From NCBI GenBank assembly GCA_964563855.1, contig CAZLYU010000007.1, positions 18,782-82,781 of the forward strand: 64,000 bases of DNA. The letters are read 5' to 3'. Position 1 is the first letter of the stretch; each line of letters starts with the position of its first letter. This document shows positions 1 through 9,405 of the stretch, piece after piece. The DNA comes from JAFGRR01 sp964563855 (GTDB lineage: Bacteria > Planctomycetota > Phycisphaerae > UBA1845 > Fen-1342). The position numbers and the translations under genes were made by a program. The notes under the pieces are model-generated. The model worked only from the letters and a program-made list of their open reading frames with translations, made no database searches and was not told where the DNA came from.

Positions 1-2
1 TG

Positions 3-1691
3 CTCCTGTGGCGCGCGCTTGATCGGGCGTCATCGTCGGAGGCGGGCGGCGAGTCGGCTGCGTCTGAGACGCGGCGAGCTGCGACGCGCGCGGATCAATC
101 CGAGAGCCCGTCGACGCCGGCTGGCGCCGCTGCGACGCCGTCGTGGCGACAGCGCGCCGCGTGGCTGTTCTTCGCCGCGGTCCCGTCGAGCCTGATGCTC
201 GGGGTGACCACGCACGTGACGACCGACCTGGCGCCGATGCCCCTGCTGTGGGTCGTGCCGCTGGCGCTCTACCTGCTGACATTCGTCATCGTGTTCGCCC
301 AGAAACCGCTGATCCCGTTGAAACTCTCGGCGATGCTGCTGCCGTACGTGATTCTGCTGGCGGCGGTGCTCTTTCTGGACATGCAACGCGTCAGCGCCGT
401 GCTCATTCCCGTGCACATGCTGGTGTTCTTCGTCGCGGCGTTGGTGTGTCACGGGCGTTTGGCGGCGATGCGCCCCAGCGCTGCACGTCTTACCGAGTTT
501 TACTTGTGGATGTCGATTGGCGGCGTGGTCGGCGGGTTGTTCAACGCCGTCGTCGCGCCGCTCGCATTCACCTCGATCATTGAATATCCGCTGGCGATGA
601 TGCTGGCGTGCCTCGCGCTGCCGGCGGCGGCGGCGACCCGGAGCAAGCGCGTCGGCGACGTGGCGTGGCCCGCGGGAATCGCCCTGCTTGGTCTTGCCGT
701 GGTCATGTGGCTTGATCGCGTCGACGCCGGCGCCGACCCCGCGTTTCGCGCACCGGTCATCGCGTTGCTGGCGGCGATCTGCTTCGCGTTCAAGGATCGC
801 CCCTGGCGCCTGGCGCTCGGGTTCGCAGCCATGCAATGCGTCAGCATCTATCACGCCAGCCTCGAAACCGGCCGGGTGCTGCATAGCGAACGCAACTTCT
901 TCGGCATGAAGCGCGTGGTCGTCGATGCGGAGACGGGGGAGCACCAACTCGTGCACGGCGGCACGTTCCACGGCAGCCAATCAACCGACCCGAGACTCGC
1001 AGGAGTTGCGACGGCGTATTACCACCGCAGTGGACCGCTTGGCGACGTGTTTACCGCTTGGCGCGAATCTGTCGGTCTCAGCGACGCCCCGCCGCGCGTC
1101 GGCGTGATTGGCTTGGGTGCGGGGGCGATGGCGACGTACGCGCGTCCGGACGACCATTTCCGATTCTTCGAGATCGACCCCGCGATTGCGCGCATCGCTC
1201 AAGACCCGCGCTACTTTACGTTTTTGAAAGACGCCGCCGGCGAGCTTGACGTCGTGCTCGGGGATGGGCGTCTGACGGTGGCGAGCGAACGTGACGCGAG
1301 CTTCAGTCTGATCGTGCTCGACGCATTCAGTTCCGACTCGATTCCCGCGCATCTCGTCACGCGTGAGGCGTTGCAGTTGTATTTGAGCAAACTCAGCGAA
1401 GGGGGGCTGCTCGCGTTTCACGTGAGTAATCGCTATCTCGATCTGAAGCGGGTGCTGTCGGCGCTCGCGGCCGACGCCGACCTTGTAGCGCTGTACTGCG
1501 CCGACGCGTTGGTCACGCCTGATCAGCAACTCGAGGGCAAGACGCCTTCGGAGTGGGTCGTGATGGCGCGGCGTGACGCGGACCTGGCGTACCTGCCGCG
1601 GCGGGAGCGTTGGGAAGCGCTGGAGCCGAACGCCGAGTCCGTGTTGTGGACGGATCAATTCTCGAACGTGCTGAGCCTGGTTCGCTGGTAG
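3..1691 (+). CDS. Fused membrane / spermidine synthase-like protein (5' end outside window)
   Basis: The reading frame is open to the first bases of the window, so the N-terminus is missing. The visible part starts with a low-complexity linker and then has about seven or eight hydrophobic segments (roughly 170-860). The C-terminal half is a spermidine-synthase-type Rossmann methyltransferase fold: SAM/dcSAM loop GVIGLGAGAMA near 1100-1130, acidic EIDP after strand 2, GDGRL, and the DAFSSDSIPAHLV loop near 1320-1355. Families with this fusion are common in Planctomycetota and are annotated as fused MFS/spermidine synthase. They probably transfer an aminopropyl-like or related group at the membrane, but the substrate is not known. 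An internal ATG at 195 lies inside a hydrophobic segment and is unlikely to be the true start. Confidence 0.85.
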   Translation, partial: LLWRALDRASSSEAGGESAASETRRAATRADQSESPSTPAGAAATPSWRQRAAWLFFAAVPSSLMLGVTTHVTTDLAPMPLLWVVPLALYLLTFVIVFAQKPLIPLKLSAMLLPYVILLAAVLFLDMQRVSAVLIPVHMLVFFVAALVCHGRLAAMRPSAARLTEFYLWMSIGGVVGGLFNAVVAPLAFTSIIEYPLAMMLACLALPAAAATRSKRVGDVAWPAGIALLGLAVVMWLDRVDAGADPAFRAPVIALLAAICFAFKDRPWRLALGFAAMQCVSIYHASLETGRVLHSERNFFGMKRVVVDAETGEHQLVHGGTFHGSQSTDPRLAGVATAYYHRSGPLGDVFTAWRESVGLSDAPPRVGVIGLGAGAMATYARPDDHFRFFEIDPAIARIAQDPRYFTFLKDAAGELDVVLGDGRLTVASERDASFSLIVLDAFSSDSIPAHLVTREALQLYLSKLSEGGLLAFHVSNRYLDLKRVLSALAADADLVALYCADALVTPDQQLEGKTPSEWVVMARRDADLAYLPRRERWEALEPNAESVLWTDQFSNVLSLVRW

Positions 1692-1812
1692 CATCACCCT
1701 GTGGCGCGAGCTCGCTGCTGCAGGCATCGGGTGCAACCAGCCGGCGCGGCGACGGATGCCGCCGCGTGCGGCGTCGCGCTGCTTTGAAGCGCCTCAGAGG
1801 GAGAGCCAGCCC

Positions 1813-3240
1813 ATGCTCCAACCGCAATACCCGCTCTATCTGGCCAATCAGGCTCAACAGCCCAACGCAGATTTGACGGTCGAGAACAAATACACTGGCG
1901 AGGCGGCGACGCAAGTCGCACTTGCCGACGACGCGTTGGTCGACCAGGCGATCGCGGCGGCGGAAGAAGCGGCGCCGGCGATGGCCGCGCTCAAGCCGTA
2001 TGAGCGGCAACAAATTCTGCAGCATTGCATGCGCTGGTTCGAGGAGCGCGCTGAGGAGCTCGCGCAGGCGCTGTGCATCGAAGCTGGAAAGGCGATTCAG
2101 CACAGCCGCGGCGAAGTCGCGCGGTTGGTCGATACGTTTCGCATCGCCGCCGAGGAGACGCCGCGGCAGTACGGCGAGGTGCTGCCGCTGGAGATCAGCG
2201 CGCGGGCGGCGGGGTATCGCGGCATGTGGAAGCGTGTGCCGATTGGGCCCTGTTCGCTGATCAGTCCGTTCAACTTTCCGCTGAATCTCGTGGCTCACAA
2301 GATCGCGCCGGCGATCGCGGTCGGCAATCCGTTCGTGCTCAAGCCAGCGAGTCGCACGCCGGTCGGGGCGTTGATCATCGGTGAGATTCTGGCGGAGACC
2401 GAGTTGCCGACGGGGGCATTCAGCATCCTGCCGTGCCGGCGCGAGGCGGCGGATCGTTTTGTGAGCGACGAGCGTTTGAAGCTGTTGAGTTTTACCGGCT
2501 CAGACGAGGTCGGCTGGAAGCTCAAGGCGAAGGCGGGGAAGAAACGCGTCAGTCTGGAACTCGGCGGCAACGCCGCGTGCATCGTCGATGAGGGGGTCGA
2601 CCTTGACGATGTCGTCGACCGGATCGTGTTTGGCGCGTTTTATCAGTCGGGGCAGAGCTGCATCAGCGTGCAGCGCATCATTGCGCACACGGCGATCTAC
2701 GACGCGTTGGTGGAGAAGCTGGTAGCGGCCGCGGAGCGACTCACACTCGGCGACCCGTTGGAGGAGCGCACGTTCCTGGGGCCGGTCATCTCGGATGATG
2801 CGGCGGAGCGCATTGAGCGCTGGACGCGGGAAGCGGTCGACGCGGGCGCGAAGCTGCTGTGTGGCGGAACGCGCGATGGGCGCATGATTCCGGCGACGCT
2901 GCTGGAGGGTGTGCCGCGTGATCAGCCGCTGGTTGCGGAGGAGGCGTTTGGTCCGGTGGCGGTGCTATCGCGCGTTGAGGGTTTTGCGGAAGCCTTGGAG
3001 CAAGCGAACGACACGCGTTTCGGGTTGCAGGCTGGCGTGTTTACGCGCGACATTCACCGTGCGATGCAGGCCTGGGACACGCTCGAGGTGGGCGGTGTGA
3101 TGATCAATGACGTGCCGTCATGGCGCGTCGACCACATGCCGTATGGGGGCGTGAAAGACAGCGGGCTCGGCCGCGAGGGGCTGCGCTTTACGATGGCCGA
3201 GATGACCGAGCCGCGTCTGCTGGTGATTCGCGACGCGTAG
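1813..3240 (+). CDS. NAD(P)-dependent aldehyde dehydrogenase
   Basis: This 475-residue protein has the full aldehyde dehydrogenase layout. It oxidises an aldehyde to a carboxylate (or acyl-CoA) with NAD(P)+ in the cytoplasm. The general-base glutamate is in LELGGN (about residue 249), the nucleophilic cysteine is in GQSCISVQR (about residue 283), and the cofactor-contacting EEAFGPV motif follows. PFNFPLNLVAHK is the usual N-terminal cofactor-fold signature. The ATG at 1813 was chosen because a purine-rich AGAGGGAGAG sits just upstream; the in-frame ATG at 1756 would add 19 residues unlike the family. The closest-looking subfamilies are lactaldehyde, succinate-semialdehyde and glyceraldehyde-3-phosphate dehydrogenases (non-phosphorylating). 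The exact substrate cannot be read from sequence. Confidence 0.92.
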   Translation: MLQPQYPLYLANQAQQPNADLTVENKYTGEAATQVALADDALVDQAIAAAEEAAPAMAALKPYERQQILQHCMRWFEERAEELAQALCIEAGKAIQHSRGEVARLVDTFRIAAEETPRQYGEVLPLEISARAAGYRGMWKRVPIGPCSLISPFNFPLNLVAHKIAPAIAVGNPFVLKPASRTPVGALIIGEILAETELPTGAFSILPCRREAADRFVSDERLKLLSFTGSDEVGWKLKAKAGKKRVSLELGGNAACIVDEGVDLDDVVDRIVFGAFYQSGQSCISVQRIIAHTAIYDALVEKLVAAAERLTLGDPLEERTFLGPVISDDAAERIERWTREAVDAGAKLLCGGTRDGRMIPATLLEGVPRDQPLVAEEAFGPVAVLSRVEGFAEALEQANDTRFGLQAGVFTRDIHRAMQAWDTLEVGGVMINDVPSWRVDHMPYGGVKDSGLGREGLRFTMAEMTEPRLLVIRDA

Positions 3241-3249
3241 CGGCGTCGT

Positions 3250-4239
3250 TCAGAACGCGCGACCGCACTCCGGGCAGCGGCGTTCGGGCAGACGCCATAG
3301 CAGGAATCCGCAGCCGACGCAGCGCGGCTCCTCGACAGCGACCGAAATCCGCAGGCCGCAGCTACGGCAGCGTCGGTCGCCGAGCGCGAGCATCTGGCGG
3401 TCGCTGCATCGCGGGCAAGTTAGCTCGAGTTCCGGCGCCGCGGTCTCCAGATGGGCGCCTTTGCTGACGTGCTGCAATCGCGCGACGATCACGAGACTGA
3501 GCGTGCCGGCGGCGTTTAGCACGCCTGCCGCCCCGAACAGACGGTAGAAGAACTCGTCGTTCGTTTCGGTGAAGATCGCCACGATCGTGAAACCTGCGAC
3601 GGTCGCGACGAGCAGAAGTGTTGCGTGACGCAGCATGCGCCCGGCGTCACGCACCGTGAGACGCAGCAGCAGGGCCGCGTGAGCAACGCTGACGGCCAGC
3701 ACCGCGACCACGCCGGTTGCTTTGAGGAAGAGATCGCCCTCGACGCCGTCGGCCCAGATGCACACCAGCAACATGCCGAGCCCGACGACGCAAAGTGCGA
3801 GCCCGACGAGCGCGAGCGGCGTCCGCCGCCTGCGCTCGAAGCAGTCGGCGCTGGGGATGGCGATCACGAAGTAGCCCAGTAGCGCAAAGGTGGTGAGCAA
3901 CGCGCGCCCAGCGCCCGCGTCGAAGCTGAGGGTTCGCCACGTGAAGAACAGGAAGACCGCGAAGTTCGCCGCGAAGAGTGCGAGGCCGACGCGCGCCAGC
4001 AGCGTGCAAACGCGTCGTTCCAGCGCGGCGGCGCACGCCAGGGCGATCCCGCTGTGCAACGCAAGAATCGCGAGGGTGAGCAACACTTTGCCGGTAAGCT
4101 CGTTGAACCGCCCCACCAGCAGCGCGATTACCGCGATGAAGGCGCAGGCGGCAAGGGAAATGATCAGGCCGCGGAGAAACCAGCGTTTGAGTCTGAGCCG
4201 CTCCACACTCCCCGGGGTGCTCGGGGCTGTATCGCTCAT
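3250..4239 (-). CDS. Polytopic membrane protein with two C-terminal zinc ribbons
   Basis: This 329-residue protein has about eight predicted transmembrane segments between residues 22 and 255. A cytoplasmic-type tail follows with four CxxC pairs: Cys275/278, 291/294, 307/310 and 322/325. These pairs would form two tandem zinc ribbons or rubredoxin-like knuckles. No enzyme motif is visible. Planctomycetes encode many such zinc-ribbon membrane proteins of unknown function. The gene converges on the aldehyde dehydrogenase with only about 10 bp between the stops. It is followed upstream by the alpha/beta hydrolase gene on the same strand. No function is proposed. Confidence 0.8.
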   Translation of the reverse strand: MSDTAPSTPGSVERLRLKRWFLRGLIISLAACAFIAVIALLVGRFNELTGKVLLTLAILALHSGIALACAAALERRVCTLLARVGLALFAANFAVFLFFTWRTLSFDAGAGRALLTTFALLGYFVIAIPSADCFERRRRTPLALVGLALCVVGLGMLLVCIWADGVEGDLFLKATGVVAVLAVSVAHAALLLRLTVRDAGRMLRHATLLLVATVAGFTIVAIFTETNDEFFYRLFGAAGVLNAAGTLSLVIVARLQHVSKGAHLETAAPELELTCPRCSDRQMLALGDRRCRSCGLRISVAVEEPRCVGCGFLLWRLPERRCPECGRAF

Positions 4240-4297
4240 GTGTTCGCTCCACTGCTCACGTTCGATCCGCGCGGAGCGCCACGTTGCACGCGTCGAC

Positions 4298-5302
4298 TTA
4301 CGGCGCGGGCGGTGCGTGCATCGTTTCGCTGGGTGCGGTCCGTGAATCTCCGGCGGCGAGCGCCGCGCCGCGCTCGAAGGTGGCGGTGATCAGCAACTCC
4401 AGCTCGCGACCGGCGGCCTGCACGGCTTCGTAGTGTTCGGCGCCCTTGGCGAGGTACCACTGCTTGGGTTCGCCAGCCGCATCGAACAGCGCCCGGCCGA
4501 ACTCTGGAAAGCAGATCGTGTCATCTTCCGCTGCGATGACGAGGAGCGGACGCGGAGCGATTTCGGCGACGACGTCGATCGGGTCATGGCCGACCGAGAT
4601 CAGCCAGCGTGCGACCCACGGTCCGAGTGGACCGAAGCGACCACGTGCGTGCCGCTCGGCGATGCCGCGATAGCTGTGGAAGGTCGAGTCGAGCACGACC
4701 GCGGCGATTTCCTTCCGCTCAGCGGCGACGACGCAGCCCACCGCACCGCCGAGCGACTGCCCGTAGAGAAAGAGGCGGCCGGGTTGGTGTTCGGGGCGGC
4801 TGATGGCGTAGTCGATCGCGGCGTGGGTGTCGCGGATAGTGCCGTCGCGCGTGACGCGTCCCTGCGACTGCCCGTAGCCGCGATAGTCGAACAGCAGCAC
4901 GTCGTAGCCGTGCGGCGGCAGCCACGCGACCGTCGCGATGTGATTGGTGATGTTGGCGGCGTTGCCGTGGACATGCACCACCAGGCCGCGTGAGGGCCGC
5001 TGCGTCGCGGGTACGAACCAGCCATGCAGCCGCACGCCGTCGTCGGTTTCGAAGAAGACGTCTTCGTGGGTCAGCCCGAAATCTGCGGAGTGATACCACG
5101 TGTTGTCGCTCGGGTGATAGAAGAGGCCGTCGCATCCCACGAGCGAAAGATAGCCGAAAAGCGCGGCCAGTAACGCGAGGCGGATTGGCCAGCGATACCG
5201 TCCGAACCATCCACGCCGGCGCGGCTGCGGTTGCTCGTCCGTCGATGTCGCCGGGTTGCTGTCCGAGGGGGCGTGCGGGTCGACTGCGTTTGGCGGGTTC
5301 AT
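4298..5302 (-). CDS. Membrane-anchored alpha/beta hydrolase (BEM46/ABHD13-like)
   Basis: The protein has 334 residues: a basic N-terminus, one hydrophobic segment (about 39-57) ending in a lipobox-like LSLVGC, and then an alpha/beta-hydrolase domain. The nucleophile elbow is GQSLGG (Ser183). The acid is in AAEDD (about Asp260/261) and the histidine in KGAEHYE (His290). The HGNAANI segment forms the oxyanion-hole region. This arrangement matches the BEM46/ABHD13 group of serine hydrolases, which probably cleave esters or thioesters at the membrane; the substrate is unknown. The hydrophobic N-terminus could be either a transmembrane anchor or a lipoprotein signal with Cys57 as the modified residue. 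Confidence 0.85.
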   Translation of the reverse strand: MNPPNAVDPHAPSDSNPATSTDEQPQPRRRGWFGRYRWPIRLALLAALFGYLSLVGCDGLFYHPSDNTWYHSADFGLTHEDVFFETDDGVRLHGWFVPATQRPSRGLVVHVHGNAANITNHIATVAWLPPHGYDVLLFDYRGYGQSQGRVTRDGTIRDTHAAIDYAISRPEHQPGRLFLYGQSLGGAVGCVVAAERKEIAAVVLDSTFHSYRGIAERHARGRFGPLGPWVARWLISVGHDPIDVVAEIAPRPLLVIAAEDDTICFPEFGRALFDAAGEPKQWYLAKGAEHYEAVQAAGRELELLITATFERGAALAAGDSRTAPSETMHAPPAP

Positions 5303-5329
5303 GCGGTAAGCGTAGCACGCGGGGCGTGT

Positions 5330-6901
5330 CTAGAGGCCGTACTCGCTCCAGCGTCGGTCGACGAGCGCTTTGATCTCGGCGGTCATGTCGAGTTCGTCGG
5401 GGAACGCGCGGACCTCACCTTCGCCGGCGATCTTGCGCGTGGCGTCGACGCCCATCTTCGACCCGACGCCGAGCCGCGGCGCCGCATGATCGAGAATATC
5501 GAGCGGGCCGTCGATGAACATGACGTCGCGCTTGGGGTCGACGTTGGCGCAGAGGTGGAAGAGGACGGCCTGTTCGTCATGCACGTCGACCTCGTGGTCG
5601 ACCACGACGATGATCTTGGTGAACGCCATCTGACCCGCGCCCCAGATCGCGCTCATCACGCGACGGGCCTGCATGGCGTATTCCTTCTTGATCTTCACGA
5701 ACGCGCAATTGTGAAAGCAGCCGAACATCGGCAGGTTGTAATCGATGATGTCGGGGATCAGCGTCTTCAGGAGCGGCAGGAACACGCGTTCGGTCGCTTT
5801 GCCGAGCCAGAAGTCCTCTTGCGGCGGCTTGCCGACGACGGTCGTCGGGTAGAGCGGAGCGTGGCGGTGCGTGATGGCCGTCACGTGCAGTTGCGGGAAA
5901 AAGTCGGCGAGTGAGTAGAAGCCGGTGTGGTCGCCGAACGGGCCTTCCAGAATCGGCGGCTCGCCCGGGTCGATGTAGCCCTCGATCACGAACTCCGCGG
6001 TGGCGGGAACTTCGAGCGCTGGCTGCGACACGCAGCGCACCAGTTCGAGCCCGCGGCCGTGCAGGAAACCGGCGAAGAGCGTCTCTTCGATGCCCGGCGG
6101 CAATGGGGCGGTGGCGGCGTAAGGCATGATCGGGGGGCCGCCGAGCGCGATCGCAATCGGCATGAGTTCGCCGCGCTCTTTGTATTTGCGGAAGTGGCGG
6201 GCGCCGTCGTGGTGCGTGTGCCAGTGCATCGCGGCGAGTTTGGGTCCGAACGCCTGCACGCGATACATGCCGATGTTGCGATCGCCGTTTTCCGGGTTTT
6301 TGGTAAAGATGCCGGCGAGCGTGATGTAGCGACCGGGCCTTGAGCCCTCGGTGGCGATGTGGCGTGGGGGATCGTCGGGCGCTTCGCCGCGCTCCGCGAG
6401 TTTGCGGATGTGCGTGAGCACGTCGCGGGCTTCGTCGGACACGAGCCGTGACACGTCGCCGTCATGCGGCCAGCACTTGATGATCGGCAGATCGAACAGG
6501 TTCGCGTCGTCGGTGTGGATTACTTCCTGGCAGATGCCGCGTTTCACGATCTTCGGCGGCAGCGTGGCGAGCTGGGCGAACTCGGGCAGCTTCTTGAGTT
6601 TCGCGATCAGCGTCGGCGGCACTTCGGGCTTGATGAGGCTCTGGATGCGGTTGGCGACGGCGTCGAAACTGTCGGTGTTCATCGCCAGGCACATGCGTTC
6701 TTTGGCGCCAAATGTGTTGATGATGAGCGGGAATTTTGAGCCCTTCACGCGTTCAAACAGCAGCGCGGGGCCCTGCGCCTTGACGACCCGGTCGTAGATT
6801 TCGGTGATCTCGAGAATCGGGTCGACTTCGGTGCGGACGCGGCGCAGCCAGCCGCGACGTTCGAGTTCGTTGGCGAAAGCCTGGAAGTCGGTGAATGGCA
6901 T
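5330..6901 (-). CDS. UbiD family prenylated-FMN-dependent decarboxylase
   Basis: This 523-residue protein matches the UbiD family over its whole length. These enzymes decarboxylate aromatic or alpha,beta-unsaturated acids using prenylated FMN made by a UbiX partner. Visible signatures are the cofactor-binding stretch DRNIGMYRVQ and the conserved acidic segment EGPFGDHTGFYS, which holds a catalytic glutamate. In bacteria the family supplies 4-hydroxy-3-polyprenylbenzoate decarboxylase for ubiquinone, or a related step in the futalosine menaquinone route. Which pathway applies is unknown, because no ubiX or other quinone gene is in the window. The gene lies just upstream of the hydrolase on the same strand, about 27 bp away. 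Confidence 0.9.
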   Translation of the reverse strand: MPFTDFQAFANELERRGWLRRVRTEVDPILEITEIYDRVVKAQGPALLFERVKGSKFPLIINTFGAKERMCLAMNTDSFDAVANRIQSLIKPEVPPTLIAKLKKLPEFAQLATLPPKIVKRGICQEVIHTDDANLFDLPIIKCWPHDGDVSRLVSDEARDVLTHIRKLAERGEAPDDPPRHIATEGSRPGRYITLAGIFTKNPENGDRNIGMYRVQAFGPKLAAMHWHTHHDGARHFRKYKERGELMPIAIALGGPPIMPYAATAPLPPGIEETLFAGFLHGRGLELVRCVSQPALEVPATAEFVIEGYIDPGEPPILEGPFGDHTGFYSLADFFPQLHVTAITHRHAPLYPTTVVGKPPQEDFWLGKATERVFLPLLKTLIPDIIDYNLPMFGCFHNCAFVKIKKEYAMQARRVMSAIWGAGQMAFTKIIVVVDHEVDVHDEQAVLFHLCANVDPKRDVMFIDGPLDILDHAAPRLGVGSKMGVDATRKIAGEGEVRAFPDELDMTAEIKALVDRRWSEYGL

Positions 6902-6960
6902 GAGCGGTCGTTTCGGATGCCGGAGTTCTGTTGCGAATCTCAGATACTTCGGCCGTCATG

Positions 6961-7810
6961 CTAACCGGTGAGTCGTAAGGGGGCTCTCGGGTAGGAAGGC
7001 GGGCGCGAACGTTGGCGCCACTGAAACTGATCGCCAATGCGATCGCGACGACCTCGGCTCGGGCGGTCGCAGAGACTGGTCGACGACGCGGCCGCAGGCA
7101 TGCCTCCGTCATCGGCTGGCGGTTTCGTGACGCGGCAGGAGTTCGAAAACGCCTCAAGTCCCTCGGGCAACCGCATGCGACCGTTTGCAATCACGCCGTC
7201 GCCGCCGATCTGCACGTCGGCGGTTTCGCCTGACGCGACCTGCAGGCGCGTGGTATGTCCGCTGGCGATGAAGCGATCGCCGGCGATGGGTATCAGCCGC
7301 TGGAGCTCGACGACGCCGGGAAAGACGCCGTCGATGACGAATCGCCCTTCCGCATCGGTCGACGCGTTGCGGGGCTGCAGAAATTGATCTCCGTCGACTC
7401 TCGACCGCAGCGAGACCGTGACGTGTGCGTCGGCGATGGGGCCGTGGGCCCCGAGCACCTGCCCACGAACGGGTCGCCCGCGGCGTGAGGTCGATGGTCG
7501 CGGCGGTCTCGAGGTCGGCGGCGTCGATGATCGCGGCGCCTTCGCTGTGTCGAACGATGATGCGTGATGTCGCGGGATCCGCGATGCGTTCGGGCAGTTT
7601 CAGACGTCCGAAGCTGTTGGTGTGTATCGACTCGTAACGGTGGGTTTGCTCCGCGTGGGGGATGAACACCTGCGCCCGCGCCGCGGGCTCGCCACTTGGC
7701 GTAAGGACTTGCACGCGAACGGTTTCGCCGAACGTTGAAGCCCCCATATTGGCGACCATCAGCGTCAAACCCACGCATGCCCAGCGACGCGGCGCCTGTT
7801 TCGCGACCAT
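6961..7810 (-). pseudogene. Carboxypeptidase-regulatory-like secreted protein, frameshifted
   Basis: Two overlapping minus-strand frames together encode one recognisable product. From the ATG at 7810 a signal peptide (ending near GAST) leads into a beta-sandwich repeat with the pattern VQVLTPSGEPAARAQVFIP. Near 7480-7484 the reading must shift by one base. The second frame then continues as GRPVRGQVLGAHGPIADAH, STDAEGRFVIDGVFPG and GETADVQIGGDGVIANGR, a second carboxypeptidase-D-regulatory-like repeat. After about 7120 the protein loses family character and it stops at 6961. Both halves look like one Planctomycetes-type secreted repeat protein. It is either a decaying gene or has a sequencing error in the GC-rich CGCCGCGGGCG stretch. 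Confidence 0.65.
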
Positions 7811-8025
7811 CCACGTTCTCCCCGTAGCTGAGATCCAGACTTGTGCTCGATCGTCGGTAAGAATTGATCCAGCGAACGGCAAACGCAAGCAAGATCCGCC
7901 GCTGTCCGCCGGATTCGCGACGACAGCCGCGGTTGCAGCTACACTGCTCGGCTTGCCGATGGAGAGGTCGTCAGGTACAAAAATTCGCTCGGCGCGTGCC
8001 GCGCCCGACAGGAGTCTGTGCACCC

Positions 8026-9354
8026 ATGAGCACCACCGCTGACGCACTGCGCAAGAAGATCAACGACCGCTCGGCGCTGATCGGCGTGATCGGTCTCGGC
8101 TATGTTGGCCTGCCGCTGGTGCGTGAATTCTGCAACGCCGGCGTGAAAGCGATCGGCTTCGATATCGACGATCGCAAAGTCGCCGCGCTGAACGCGGGTG
8201 AGACGTACATCGCTCACCTGCCGGGCGAGTACTTCAAGCAGCAGATCGACGCTGGACGCTTTGAGCCGACGACCGACATGGCGCGGCTCAGCGAGCCCGA
8301 CGCGATCCTCATCGCCGTGCCGACGCCGCTCGACAAGATGCGCGAGCCCGACATGCGGTATGTGCGCGGGACGACCGAGACGATTGCGAAGACGCTGCGC
8401 AAGGGGCAGTTGGTGGTGCTGGAAAGCACGACCTATCCGGGCACGACCCGCGAGGTGTGCCGGCCGATTCTCGACGTGACCGGTCTGAAGCTCGACGAGG
8501 ACTATTTCCTCGCGTTCTCGCCGGAGCGGGAGGATCCTGGCCGCAAAGACTATTCGACCAAGACGATTCCGAAGGTCGTCGGCGGGGTGACCGCGACGAG
8601 CGGCGAACTGGCCGACGCGGTCTATCGACTCGCGCTGGATCACACGGTGCCAGTGTCGACGGCGGAAGTGGCTGAAGCATGCAAGATTGTCGAGAACGTG
8701 TATCGCTCGGTGAACATCGCGATGGTCAACGAGCTGAAGCTGCTGTTCGACCGCATGGGCGTGAACGTGTGGGAGGTGATCGACGCGGCCAAGACCAAGC
8801 CGTTCGGCTTCCAGGCGTTTTATCCGGGTCCGGGGCTGGGCGGGCACTGCATTCCGATCGACCCGTTCTACCTGTCATGGAAGGCGCGCGAGTTCAACAT
8901 GACCACGCGTTTCATCGAGCTGGCCGGCGAGATCAACGCTCGCATGCCCGAGTATGTGGTTGAAAGGACGATGCTGGCGCTGAACGAACACGGGAAGCCG
9001 CTGAAGGGCTCGAAGGTGCTCGTGCTGGGGCTGGCGTACAAGAAAGATGTTGACGACGTGCGCGAGTCGCCGTCGGTCGTGCTCATCGAACTGCTGCAGC
9101 AGCACGGCGCGAAGGTGGACTACCACGACCCGCACGTGCCGACGGCGAAGGAAATGCGTGAGCACGACATCACCCACATGCGCAGCGTGCCGCTGACGCC
9201 GGAAACGCTTGGCGGCTACGACTGTGTGCTGATCTCGACGGATCACACGGCGGTGGATTACGACCTGGTGTGCGAGCACGCGCCGCTGGTGGTCGACACG
9301 CGCAACGCGACGGGCGGCAAGCCGCGTCCGGCTGGGCGGGTGTACCGGGCGTAG
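8026..9354 (+). CDS. Nucleotide-sugar dehydrogenase (UDP-ManNAcA/GlcNAcA dehydrogenase type)
   Basis: This 442-residue protein belongs to the UDP-glucose/UDP-ManNAc dehydrogenase family. The family oxidises C6 of a UDP sugar in two NAD+-dependent steps to give a uronic acid for surface polysaccharides. The N-terminal Rossmann motif is IGVIGLGYVGLPL (about residues 18-30), and the catalytic cysteine is Cys275 in GLGGHCIPIDPFYL. The C-terminal UDP-binding region has the usual YKKDVDDVRESPS motif. WecC/TviB/WbpA-type enzymes look closest. The ATG at 8026 follows an AGGAG and matches the family start; the frame stays open 54 codons upstream without family similarity. It may feed the glycan cluster at 12.4-17.5 kb. 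Confidence 0.93.
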   Translation: MSTTADALRKKINDRSALIGVIGLGYVGLPLVREFCNAGVKAIGFDIDDRKVAALNAGETYIAHLPGEYFKQQIDAGRFEPTTDMARLSEPDAILIAVPTPLDKMREPDMRYVRGTTETIAKTLRKGQLVVLESTTYPGTTREVCRPILDVTGLKLDEDYFLAFSPEREDPGRKDYSTKTIPKVVGGVTATSGELADAVYRLALDHTVPVSTAEVAEACKIVENVYRSVNIAMVNELKLLFDRMGVNVWEVIDAAKTKPFGFQAFYPGPGLGGHCIPIDPFYLSWKAREFNMTTRFIELAGEINARMPEYVVERTMLALNEHGKPLKGSKVLVLGLAYKKDVDDVRESPSVVLIELLQQHGAKVDYHDPHVPTAKEMREHDITHMRSVPLTPETLGGYDCVLISTDHTAVDYDLVCEHAPLVVDTRNATGGKPRPAGRVYRA

Positions 9355-9405
9355 GCGTTCAACCGGCGATGCCGACGAGCGACATCGCGGCTACACTGCG
9401 CCGAC

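Noticed and set aside
30..980. Minus-strand 316-residue ORF
   Set aside because: It is antisense to the spermidine-synthase-like gene, is Arg/Gln/His-rich without family character, and arises from GC-rich third positions.
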